64,000 nt of DNA, taken from assembly GCA_963697915.1 (NCBI GenBank), contig OY969103.1, positions 868,001-932,000 on the forward strand, in the 5' to 3' direction. Of this stretch, positions 25,317 through 32,099 are shown piece by piece (position 1 is the first letter of the stretch; each line of letters opens with the position of its first letter). The position numbers and the translations under genes were made by a program. The DNA is from VRUE01 sp963697915. Lineage in GTDB: Bacteria; Actinomycetota; Thermoleophilia; Solirubrobacterales; 70-9. Under the pieces are notes generated by a model, which saw only the letters and a program-made list of their open reading frames with translations, had not been told where the DNA came from and ran no database searches.

Positions 25317-26567
25317 CTATAGCTCCCTGATCGGCTTCGGCGAGTCGAAGGTGCCGAGCCCGACCACCATCGCGACCGGCTCCTCGCCGGAGCGCCTCAG
25401 GCGAACTTCAGCCAGCTCTTGCTCCCTGAGGACGAACGCGTGCAACTCCTCGACGGATGCAGCAACCTTCTCCCAGCCATGCTGATCGAGACTGACGATC
25501 GTCCAAGCAAGGCAGGTGTCGTCATTGCTCGGTGCAGTGCCTGCAACGAACGCAGCCTTCACCCAATCAGAGAGCTGCGCGAAGGTCTGCCAGTCGTCGG
25601 TCTCGAGAAGGGCGACCGGCGGGTTAGCCCAGGGGCCGCGCTCGTCTTCCCCATAGAGCGCGGATCCGGTCGCCCGGTAGAACTTCTCGGTGGCCCCCCT
25701 GCGCCGCCCTCCCGTTTCTTCGCGGACTACCCTGACCCAGCCGTACTTGATCAGTTTCGCGAGGCGGCGCCGGATCGTCGGTTCGTCCAGTTGGAAGCGC
25801 TCGCCATATTTCGCGAAGAACCCGCGAACGCTCACCTCACCGCGGTTGGCCTCGTCGAGTAGCTGCAGGCAGATCTCATCCTCGAAGACTTTTGACAACC
25901 GCACTGGGAAGGGGATCATCAGGTCCTCGCCCGCCACGAGCACGGGTCCCACTCTTAGCCCCTCCACGAGCGGCATCTCAGACGCCACCAGCAGAGAGCT
26001 GACGCGAAACAAGTCCTCCCCCGTGTGAGCCACCCGACGCCTGGCGTCCTCCTGCTCCTCGATCTGTGAAGTCAGCTCGCCCACCACCGCCTCAGCCACC
26101 CGTGTCTGTCCTATCGCATCCAAAACGAGACGTGTGCCGGCAAGCCGACGATCAGGACGGGCAAGGAGAGCCGGCGTTTCCATCGCGCGACGCGCCTGAT
26201 CAGCTATCTCGGTGAACATGTTCCAACTGAATGCCAGGCGGACGGAGTAGGGCAGTGCGATCCAGGTCTCGCGGTCGCAGAGGGCGAGCTCGGTGGCCCG
26301 GTAGACAGTCTCGGTCGCTCCGCGCCGCCTTCCGCCCGGGCCCCGACTGTGAAGGCGCCTCAGCCAGCCGGTTTCCGTGAGCCGGTCGAAATGCTTGGAG
26401 ACGCGCGAGACCGAGCCGCCGCCGAACTCATCGTGGAATTCCGTCGGGCTCATTTCGCGCTGATAGAGCTCCATCACGATCCTCAGCCGGAGCGGGACGG
26501 CGAAGACCACGGCAAGCCGCTGCAGTTTCTCCACCTGCTCCCTGCTGCCGATCCAGACCGTTCTCAC
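25317..26567 (-). CDS. Regulator with two winged-helix domains
   Basis: 416 residues from GTG 26567 (AAGGGAG 5 nt upstream; an ATG at 26621 lacks a ribosome site). Two copies of an ArsR/PadR-like wHTH: 'LRLRIVMELYQREMSPTEFH' with 'VSKHFDRLTETGWLRRL' near the N-terminus, and 'VRLSKVFEDEICLQLLDEAN' with 'IRRRLAKLIKYGWVRVV' near residue 245. Each is followed by the same wing, 'GGRRRGATE(T/K)(V/F)YRAT'. An internal tandem duplication is therefore clear. Target genes unknown; autoregulation likely. The region is lower in GC than its neighbours. Confidence 0.75.
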   Translation of the reverse strand: MRTVWIGSREQVEKLQRLAVVFAVPLRLRIVMELYQREMSPTEFHDEFGGGSVSRVSKHFDRLTETGWLRRLHSRGPGGRRRGATETVYRATELALCDRETWIALPYSVRLAFSWNMFTEIADQARRAMETPALLARPDRRLAGTRLVLDAIGQTRVAEAVVGELTSQIEEQEDARRRVAHTGEDLFRVSSLLVASEMPLVEGLRVGPVLVAGEDLMIPFPVRLSKVFEDEICLQLLDEANRGEVSVRGFFAKYGERFQLDEPTIRRRLAKLIKYGWVRVVREETGGRRRGATEKFYRATGSALYGEDERGPWANPPVALLETDDWQTFAQLSDWVKAAFVAGTAPSNDDTCLAWTIVSLDQHGWEKVAASVEELHAFVLREQELAEVRLRRSGEEPVAMVVGLGTFDSPKPIREL

Positions 26568-26621
26568 TAGGGCTCCCTTGACTGCTCGCGATTGATTGAA
26601 CAACGAGAAGTTTAGGGCCAT

Positions 26622-27010
26622 ACCAATCAGGGAACCAAGGCGTCTCTAATTGCTTCCTCAGATAGATTTGCACAGCTTTTTTTGAGCAATCTGGGGAGGG
26701 GGTGACGGAATGAAGATCGCTGCCACGACGCCGGCCGTGCCGACCGTGTCGGTCCTCAAGGCCGGCTGAATCAAGCCTCCCCAGGCCGAGGGCCCGAGCC
26801 CCCAGTCGGGATGCGCGGGCTCGGTCCCTCGGCCACGATCCGGCCTCGAGATTTCCCTCGCCCGCCGCGCAACGTTGCCGGTATGCGACCTAATCGCACG
26901 GGGCCGCCCTCGCGCTGGCAACCGCCTCCGGCTTGGCGACTCTCGTTTGTCGGACGCCGGGCCGGGTAGCTCGCCGAGACAGACACCAGCCCCAAATCCA
27001 GGAGGCGACA
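26622..27010. other. 389-bp intergenic region with one long hairpin
   Basis: No credible gene: the open frames here are GC-skew artefacts with no recognisable domains. It holds a T7 run at 26679-26686 and the hairpin 26786-26832. The 3' part would contain the promoter of the small gene at 27011, whose GGAGG is at 27000-27005. Confidence 0.5.
26786..26832. repeat. Hairpin, 16-bp stem with one mismatch
   Basis: Arms 26786-26801 and 26817-26832 pair except at one position, with a 15-nt loop. It stands alone in the intergenic region, about 180 bp upstream of the gene at 27011: terminator, or a structured 5' leader element. Confidence 0.5.
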
Positions 27011-27235
27011 ATGGGCTCAGCAGAGACCGGCCAGGTCACCGGCACCAAGGACAAGGACTACGACGTGATCTGGTTCACCGAGCAGTGCCTGAGCAACGTC
27101 CTGCGACTGGAGACCTACGTCGAGGACGCCGAGCGCGGAGGCGACTCCGAACTGGCCGACTTCTTCCGGCGTGCCCAGGAGACGAGCCGCAAGGGCGCCG
27201 AGCAGGGCAAGGAGATGCTGGCGAAACGGCTCTAG
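27011..27235 (+). CDS. Small acidic helical protein of unknown function
   Basis: 74 residues. Start fixed by AGGAGG 6 nt before the ATG. Sequence is soluble, amphipathic and charged: 'CLSNVLRLETYVEDAERGGD' and 'LADFFRRAQETSRKGAEQGK' look like two helices, the pattern of a small four-helix-bundle or rubrerythrin-like half. No metal-ligand set is visible. Convergent with the protease gene (28 bp). Confidence 0.65.
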   Translation: MGSAETGQVTGTKDKDYDVIWFTEQCLSNVLRLETYVEDAERGGDSELADFFRRAQETSRKGAEQGKEMLAKRL

Positions 27236-27263
27236 TCGCTCGACGCCCCAGGGGCCGCGACTC

Positions 27264-28586
27264 CTACAGGCCGAAGTACTCCAGATTGGGGCCCTCGTCG
27301 GGGATGTCAGGCGGTCCCAGGGCATGGAGCTGTGCAAGCGTCTCGCGTGCGAGAGCAGTCAAGGCGGAACGGGTGGCCTCGGGGTTGCCGCCGGGCTCGC
27401 CGGCATCCGCGGCCTCGAGCAGGGCAACCAGGGGCCTGATCAGCGCGATCAACGGCTGGTGCGGCGGGATCTTGACGATCTTTCCCCCCACCAAGATCAG
27501 CCCGCCGCCGCCCGGCGCCACCCCCGCGATGATCTCGGCCACAAGTTCGGGGGTGACCGGAGCCAACCTTCGAGACACGCGAATGGTCGCCGCCATGTCG
27601 GACTCGCTGATGGAGAGGACCTCCGCCTCGATCCGCTCGTCCAGCACGGAGGACGCGTCGCGAAAGCTGTCTCCGTCAGCCAGGTCGTAGCTGCCCTCCT
27701 CGCTCCGCATCACGTAGGAGTGCCCTTCGTCAAAGCGGTGAACGAGCACGCAGGAGCGGCCGATACCGGCGTCCCAGCGATCCTTGAGCCGGAACTCGAC
27801 GAGATAGTCGCCGACCTCGGCCGCCAGGTACCCGTCCAGGTCGATCCGGTGCAGGGGGCGCAGCACGATCGTTTCCCCGTGGATCTCCTCCTCCTCGCCC
27901 CGCCACACCCGGCCCTCGTTCAGCCAGCCCAGTGCCCGCATGTTGGTGGCGTTCAGTCCCGGCCCCACTTCCACGTACTCCGGATGGGGAGCCCGGTCCG
28001 TGCGCATCGCGCTCATCACGTCCCACGGATCTTCGTAGTCGTCGCCCGACCCCTCGCGACGGGAGTGGATCAGCCCGTAGCCGTGGCCCATCTCGTGTCC
28101 AACCGCGGCGGGGAAGGCGTTGCCGCTGTCGCAAACCGTCAATCCGGGCAAGCCGTAGAGATCGGCTGGCGTGTTGAAGGCGATCACGACGTGGTCGTAT
28201 TCGCTCCCTCTGAAGGAGCTGCTTCTTTCCGCGACTTCGAAGCAGAGTTTTGCCATCTCTTCGCGGTCGTACTGTGCGGGCAAGGGGTTGGAAACCACAT
28301 AGTCAGCCCGGTTGACGGGCAGCGTGATCCCGTCGAAGATCCGCGAGCCGGAGAGGTCGAGCAGGTTGTGCGACATCTCCCGGAAGTAGTCGACCATGTT
28401 CATGCTGCCGGTCCCCTGCGCGGTGAACAGCCGCTCGTAGTACGACCGCGGGCGGTAGTCGACGGAGTCGTCTTGGAATTTGATCAGCAGCACTGCCCAC
28501 GGCGTCCTCCGCAGCAGGCCCAGGGCGACGAGCATGTCTTTCCACTCGTCGCGAGTGATCAGGTCCAGCGAGCCCCTGCCCTCCAT
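27264..28586 (-). CDS. Zinc metalloprotease with metzincin-type motif
   Basis: 440 residues, no signal peptide. Zn motif 'VGHEMGHGYGLIHSR' (HExxHxxGxxH) followed by Met-turn 'WDVMSAM' places it among metzincins. Upstream 'YDHVVIAFNTPADLYGLPG' and a C-terminal beta-rich region ('RIDLDGYLAAEVGDYLVEFR') resemble M6/M12-like secreted proteases, but the missing signal peptide argues for a cytoplasmic or non-classically exported enzyme. ATG 28586 is preceded by GGAGG. A canonical promoter lies about 45 bp upstream. Substrate unknown. Confidence 0.8.
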   Translation of the reverse strand: MEGRGSLDLITRDEWKDMLVALGLLRRTPWAVLLIKFQDDSVDYRPRSYYERLFTAQGTGSMNMVDYFREMSHNLLDLSGSRIFDGITLPVNRADYVVSNPLPAQYDREEMAKLCFEVAERSSSFRGSEYDHVVIAFNTPADLYGLPGLTVCDSGNAFPAAVGHEMGHGYGLIHSRREGSGDDYEDPWDVMSAMRTDRAPHPEYVEVGPGLNATNMRALGWLNEGRVWRGEEEEIHGETIVLRPLHRIDLDGYLAAEVGDYLVEFRLKDRWDAGIGRSCVLVHRFDEGHSYVMRSEEGSYDLADGDSFRDASSVLDERIEAEVLSISESDMAATIRVSRRLAPVTPELVAEIIAGVAPGGGGLILVGGKIVKIPPHQPLIALIRPLVALLEAADAGEPGGNPEATRSALTALARETLAQLHALGPPDIPDEGPNLEYFGL

Positions 28587-28628
28587 GACTGCCTCCTGCC
28601 GGTCGAACCGCCTGTGGACGAGGGCTCC

Positions 28629-28657
28629 TATCTATCAGCAGTGACCCGACTAGTCAA
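28629..28657 (-). promoter_or_regulatory. Canonical promoter of the metalloprotease gene
   Basis: TTGACT (28657-28652) and TAGATA (28634-28629) on the minus strand, spacer 17 bp: the best sigma-70-like match in the window. Transcription would start near 28622, leaving a ~36-nt leader carrying the GGAGG. Confidence 0.7.
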
Positions 28658-28684
28658 AAACATCAACGTATGACTACCGGATCA

Positions 28685-28704
28685 GTGAGGTGAGGTGAGG
28701 TGAG
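28685..28704 (+). repeat. Four tandem copies of GTGAG in front of the oxygenase gene
   Basis: Exact 5-bp unit at 28685, 28690, 28695 and 28700. Each unit junction makes GAGG (ribosome-site-like) and a GTG, so the repeat overlaps the gene's ribosome site and possible start. Copy number change would alter spacing and frame. Confidence 0.6.
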
Positions 28705-29890
28705 ATGGGTGAGCGCTGTTCTGTTTTCATTCCGGGCGATGCTGGTCTCCACGCCTGCCGCAATCCCCTCCGCGCTGCCCGGCGCCGACGAGGCCGTCGC
28801 CCGCTACGGCGACTTCGGCCGCCTCTGGCTGGAGGCGATGTGGCGCGGCGATCCTCTCGCCGACGCGGTCGCCGCCGATGGCGCCGGCCTCTTCCGGCGC
28901 GCAATCGCCGACGGGATCGACGCGCTCGACGAGCCGCCGGCGCCGCTGGTCGAGCTCTTCGCCGAGCTCGACTCGCCGCCGAGCTGGATCGACCGCGACC
29001 GTTGCGACAGGGCCGCCGTCCACCTCGCGCGCCAGGCGGGTGAGTTCGGGCTCGTCCTCGGCGCGGCCTCGCTGGTCAGGGGCGCGCAGAACACCATTGC
29101 CAGCAAGCCGCTGACCTTCACCGGCCGCTACGCCGGCAACGCGGCGGTGCGCAGCCTCGAGGTCGGCTCGTGGCTGACCGCGGTGACCACCCCCGGCGGC
29201 CTCGATCGCTACGCGGCCGGCTTCGAGCGGACCGTGCGGGTGCGGATGATCCACGCGCACGTCCGCAGGAACCTGCTGAAAGGCCCGGCCTGGGAGGGCG
29301 ACGCTTGGGGCACGCCGATCCCGCAGCCCTTCATGGCGTTCACGCTGGCCGAGTTCTGCTCGATCGCGCTGCGGGCGATGGCCCAGCTTGGTGTCCGCTA
29401 CTCGGACGGGGAGATCGAGGACATCCACCACCTCTGGCGCTGCGTCGGCCACTTCGTCGGCGTCGAGGAAGGCCTCCTGCCGGTCGACGCCGCCGACTAC
29501 GAGCGGATCGAGGACCTCTACGCGCTGACCAGCCCCGGCCCCGACGACGAGAACCGCGCCTTCATCGTCGCCCTGACCGAGTTCCAGGCGGCCGAGCTGG
29601 GGCGCTTCCTGCCGCGCCGGCTGGCGCCGAGGAAGCTCGTCCACGGCCTCCAGCGCGCCTTCGTCGGCGACCGCGTCGCCGATCAGCTGGCGCTGCCGCG
29701 CTCACGCTGGCAGCACCTGCCCCGCCTGCTCGGCCCCCTCGCGGCGGCCGGCTATGCCACCCACGACAGGCTCGTCCCGAACGGCAGGTCCCGCCGCACC
29801 GCCCGCGCCTTCCGCCGCCGCGCCGAGGAAGAAACCCGGATGCGGCGCAAATACGGCCTCACCCACGACCTGGTCGACGCCGCGGCCTAG
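28700..29890 (+). CDS. Oxygenase MpaB-family protein (DUF2236)
   Basis: 396 residues if started at GTG 28700; GTG 28709 and ATG 28739 are possible. DUF2236 features: 'RYGDFGRLWLEAMWRGDPLA', 'TFTGRYAGNAAVRSLEVGSW', 'RVRMIHAHVRRNL' and 'FCSIALRAMAQLGVRYSDGE', 'IEDIHHLWRCVGHFVGVEEG', whose His residues would bind a b-type heme as in latex-clearing protein and MpaB. Reaction is presumably an O2-dependent oxidation; substrate unknown. The tail 'MRRKYGLTHDLV' is Arg-rich. Confidence 0.82.
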   Translation: MRWVSAVLFSFRAMLVSTPAAIPSALPGADEAVARYGDFGRLWLEAMWRGDPLADAVAADGAGLFRRAIADGIDALDEPPAPLVELFAELDSPPSWIDRDRCDRAAVHLARQAGEFGLVLGAASLVRGAQNTIASKPLTFTGRYAGNAAVRSLEVGSWLTAVTTPGGLDRYAAGFERTVRVRMIHAHVRRNLLKGPAWEGDAWGTPIPQPFMAFTLAEFCSIALRAMAQLGVRYSDGEIEDIHHLWRCVGHFVGVEEGLLPVDAADYERIEDLYALTSPGPDDENRAFIVALTEFQAAELGRFLPRRLAPRKLVHGLQRAFVGDRVADQLALPRSRWQHLPRLLGPLAAAGYATHDRLVPNGRSRRTARAFRRRAEEETRMRRKYGLTHDLVDAAA

Positions 29891-29929
29891 CGGCGTCTGT
29901 CAGGAGCCCATGAGGGCAAGAAAGGCAGC

Positions 29930-30301
29930 ATGCCAAGGCATTCGATCTACTCGATGAGCTTCGCGAAGGTCTATCCCCTTTACGTGGCCAAGGCGGAGAA
30001 GAAGGGGCGCACGAAGGCAGAGGTCGACGAGGTCATCCGTTGGTTGACGGGGTATAGCCAGGAAGAGATAGGGGCGCAGCTAGAAAGAGACACGGACCTC
30101 GAATCCTTCTTCGCGGAAGCGCCTCAGCTGAACCCTTCGCGAACCTTGATCAAAGGTGTGATCTGCGGCGTTCGAGTGGAGGACATCGAAGAGCCGACCA
30201 TGCGGGAAATTCGCTACCTGGACAAACTGATCGATGAGCTGGCGAAGGGCAAAGCGATGGACAAGATCTTGCGGAAGCACAGCCTGAAGCAGCTCGACTG
30301 A
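29930..30301 (+). CDS. DUF2200-family protein
   Basis: 123 residues, AAAGG before the ATG. Strong family match: 'IYSMSFAKVYPLYVAKAEKK', 'VIRWLTGYSQEEI', 'LIKGVICGVRVEDIEEPTMR', 'EIRYLDKLIDELAKGKAMDK'. DUF2200 proteins are widespread small cytoplasmic proteins of unknown function. It is the last chromosomal gene before the island, ending 40 bp from attL. Confidence 0.88.
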   Translation: MPRHSIYSMSFAKVYPLYVAKAEKKGRTKAEVDEVIRWLTGYSQEEIGAQLERDTDLESFFAEAPQLNPSRTLIKGVICGVRVEDIEEPTMREIRYLDKLIDELAKGKAMDKILRKHSLKQLD

Positions 30302-30340
30302 GCGACGAAGTCCGCGGGGCTCTGCGGGGCGCCGAGATCT

Positions 30341-30418
30341 ACGCGCAAACCCGCTCAGAAAGCGAGTTTGCGAAGACGCGCCTGACAGGATTCGAACCTG
30401 TGACCTTCGGTTTCGTAG
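30341..30418. repeat. attL: 78-bp direct repeat containing the 3' part of tRNA-Arg
   Basis: Matches 37196-37273 at 76 of 78 positions, the last 60 (30359-30418) exactly. It comprises the tRNA's downstream hairpin and the terminal 42 nt of tRNA-Arg (30377-30418), ending inside the anticodon loop (TTTCGTAG). This is the signature of tyrosine-recombinase integration at a tRNA anticodon loop. The island unit is 6,855 bp from repeat to repeat. Confidence 0.92.
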
Positions 30419-30433
30419 CCCGAGCCGGTGAAT

Positions 30434-30538
30434 CGGCTGGGCTACGTGGGGCTAGGTTTCAAGCGGGTTTGCGGCCGATCGAGTCCCGCTGGGATCGGCT
30501 GGAATCTGTGGGGCAAGTTGCCCCATTTGTTGCCCCAC
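30434..30538. repeat. Island left-end sequence, copy A
   Basis: About 105 bp, closely similar (roughly 90%) to copy B at 31855-31958; the last ~70 bp are identical through to TTGTTGCCCCA. It lies 15 bp inside attL and contains two TTGCCCCA motifs. Noncoding here. Confidence 0.85.
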
Positions 30539-30569
30539 GAGAGTATGCCCAGTCACGCTGCAGCCGAAT

Positions 30570-30926
30570 TCAGGCCTGCTCTTTGCCCTCGACCCCAAGC
30601 TCCTCGATCAGGGCCACGATGCGCTCGCGGGTCGCCGGCAGCTCCGAGGCGACCACATCCCAAACGAGATTGAGATCGACGCCGAGATAATCGTGGATGA
30701 GTTTGTCGCGCATCCCGGCCATCTCACGCCACGACAGCTCAGGCGCCCGTTTGCGCAGCGAATCCGGCACCTGCTTGGTTGCCTCGCCGACGACCTCCAG
30801 GTTGCGGACGACCGCGTCCTGAATCATCGGACTCTTGAAGAACGCAGTACGGCCAGACTCGGTGTAGGCGAACACCTTGTCGATGGCGTCGCGAATATGC
30901 AGCAGGTAGACGCTCTCGTCCTTCAG
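30570..30926 (-). CDS. hepT: HepT: HEPN-domain RNase toxin
   Basis: 118 residues if started at CTG 30926, which overlaps the mntA stop as CTGA. The only other options are a GTG at 30875, which would remove the family's N-terminal helix (LKDESVYLLHIRDAIDKV). The catalytic HEPN motif Rx4HxY is intact in 'RDKLIHDYLGVD'. Also 'PMIQDAVVRNLEVVGEATKQ', typical of HepT. HepT cleaves RNA; it is silenced when MntA adds AMP to its active-site Tyr (known from Shewanella). Start codon usage is unusual and needs direct proof. Confidence 0.85.
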   Translation of the reverse strand: MKDESVYLLHIRDAIDKVFAYTESGRTAFFKSPMIQDAVVRNLEVVGEATKQVPDSLRKRAPELSWREMAGMRDKLIHDYLGVDLNLVWDVVASELPATRERIVALIEELGVEGKEQA

Positions 30927-31231
30927 AGCGCAACCGCCTCATCGAGAACGCGGTCACGTATGTAGGGCGACAGGCTGGCCTCGGTGACGACGTCCACCTC
31001 GACCCCGAGGTTTTCCTCCAGGTCGTTGGACAGCGCGATCAGGTCAAACAGGCTGCGACCTTCCGCCATGTCGACGAGAAGGTCGAGGTCGCTGGAGGCA
31101 CCCTGCTCGCCGCGTCCGACTGAGCCGAACACGCGCACATTGCCCGCCCCATGGGCGGATGCGATGCGACGGATGTCCTCCCGGGCCTCGGGAATGGTGA
31201 CCGAGCCAGCGCGTTTCTCATCCTTGGCCAT
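30923..31231 (-). CDS. mntA: MntA: nucleotidyltransferase antitoxin
   Basis: 102 residues from ATG 31231 (upstream TTG at 31333 is in frame, but its extension has no family match). The MNT signature GSx10DxD is seen in 'GSVGRGEQGASSDLDLLVD', and 'LGVEVDVVTEASL' carries the third acidic residue. It would AMPylate and thereby neutralise HepT. Antitoxin precedes toxin, overlapping by 4 nt, the standard order. Confidence 0.88.
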   Translation of the reverse strand: MAKDEKRAGSVTIPEAREDIRRIASAHGAGNVRVFGSVGRGEQGASSDLDLLVDMAEGRSLFDLIALSNDLEENLGVEVDVVTEASLSPYIRDRVLDEAVAL

Positions 31232-31337
31232 TGCCAGATCGTACGCCTCTTTCCGGCTGACGCTCCCCGAGGAGGCCGCAGAAATTCCCGTGCCAACCAC
31301 CACCCCTCGCGCCGGGACCGCGCGCAGCTTCAACCAT

Positions 31338-31360
31338 TTGTAGACATGTGTTGTCTACAA
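31338..31360. promoter_or_regulatory. Palindromic operator upstream of gene 31370
   Basis: TTGTAGACA (31338-31346) and TGTCTACAA (31352-31360), exact 9-bp arms, 5-bp spacer. On the plus strand the right arm runs into TACAAT (31356-31361), a -10 placed 8 nt before the ATG at 31370. It lies about 110 bp upstream of mntA, so may control both directions. Confidence 0.65.
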
Positions 31361-31369
31361 TGCCATAGC

Positions 31370-31777
31370 ATGAAAACTCTGCCTCGGATAAGGGTCGCTG
31401 GGGACCTGAATGGCCGCTATGTCGTCCTCGACGAGCGACCCAACGGCCAGCTGAAGATCGCACCCGAGCAGACCGACGAGCTACCCAGGATTGCCACGCT
31501 GGAGCGGACAACATGGGCCTGCCCGATGCAGTGGGTGGCCACCCTTGCTGACGGCCGCACCGTCTACGCCCGCTCCCGACACGGCGAATTCAGCGTTGGC
31601 GTTGGCGACGACCTCGACGATGCTGTCCTCAAAAGCCGCAGACCAGAGGCGCTGTATTTCGAGTACGTAGAGGACAGCCCGATGGGATTCGACGAACTTC
31701 GTGCCCACCTCTATGGGCTGCTGGAGTTCCCGGCGAACCTGTCGGTGGTGGGCTCGGAGATCGAGTCGCTCGACTGA
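31370..31777 (+). CDS. Unknown protein encoded in the HepT/MntA mini-island
   Basis: 135 residues, ATG 31370. No domain recognised. Features: beta-strand-rich N-terminus 'IRVAGDLNGRYVVLDERPNG', central 'TWACPMQWVATLADGRTVYA', C-terminal 'MGFDELRAHLYGLLEFPANL'. The spacing and strong dedicated promoter-operator suggest a real gene, possibly an immunity or regulator component of this element. Divergent from hepT/mntA. Confidence 0.55.
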   Translation: MKTLPRIRVAGDLNGRYVVLDERPNGQLKIAPEQTDELPRIATLERTTWACPMQWVATLADGRTVYARSRHGEFSVGVGDDLDDAVLKSRRPEALYFEYVEDSPMGFDELRAHLYGLLEFPANLSVVGSEIESLD

Positions 31778-32099
31778 ATCTGTGACCCTCGGTTTCCCGA
31801 TTGGACAGTCGCTCCCGCCTGGACGATCCAGATTCGTAGACCGGTGCGGCGGGTCGGCTGGACTACGTGGAGCCCGATTTCAAGCGGTTTCCGGCCGATC
31901 GAGTCCCGCTGGGATCGGCTGGAATCTGTGGGGCAAGTTGCCCCATTTGTTGCCCCAGGGAACCCCGACGATCAGTAGCGGGGTGCCCGAGCGGAGTCGC
32001 ATCCTTCATCGATGGGTTGGCCTCGCGAACCCACTCCCGCAGATCCTGTCGGTCCGTAGATCTCCGCCCCTGGGCCTTCGAGCCGAGAGCGCAAGAAGC
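31778..32099. other. 322-bp junction with degraded att-like sequence
   Basis: Contains CTGTGACCCTCGGTTTC (31781-31797) and TTCGTAGACCG (31833-31843), both near-identical to parts of tRNA-Arg but separated by ~36 bp, followed by copy B of the left-end sequence (31855-31958). After that nothing recognisable up to the restriction gene. It marks an old integration boundary. Confidence 0.65.
31855..31958. repeat. Island left-end sequence, copy B
   Basis: Second copy of the 30434-30538 sequence, with the same two TTGCCCCA motifs at its end. A third, shorter TTGCCCCA pair occurs near the right end (37139-37159). The pattern suggests recombinase-binding arm sites or the conserved end of an integrated element. 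Confidence 0.8.

Noticed and set aside
26658..27011. 117-codon minus-strand frame in the intergenic region
   Set aside because: No homology-like pattern, no ribosome site, spans a hairpin.
30377..30418. A second tRNA-Arg gene
   Set aside because: Only the 3' 42 nt are present; the sequence diverges at the anticodon loop, so it is an attachment-site remnant.
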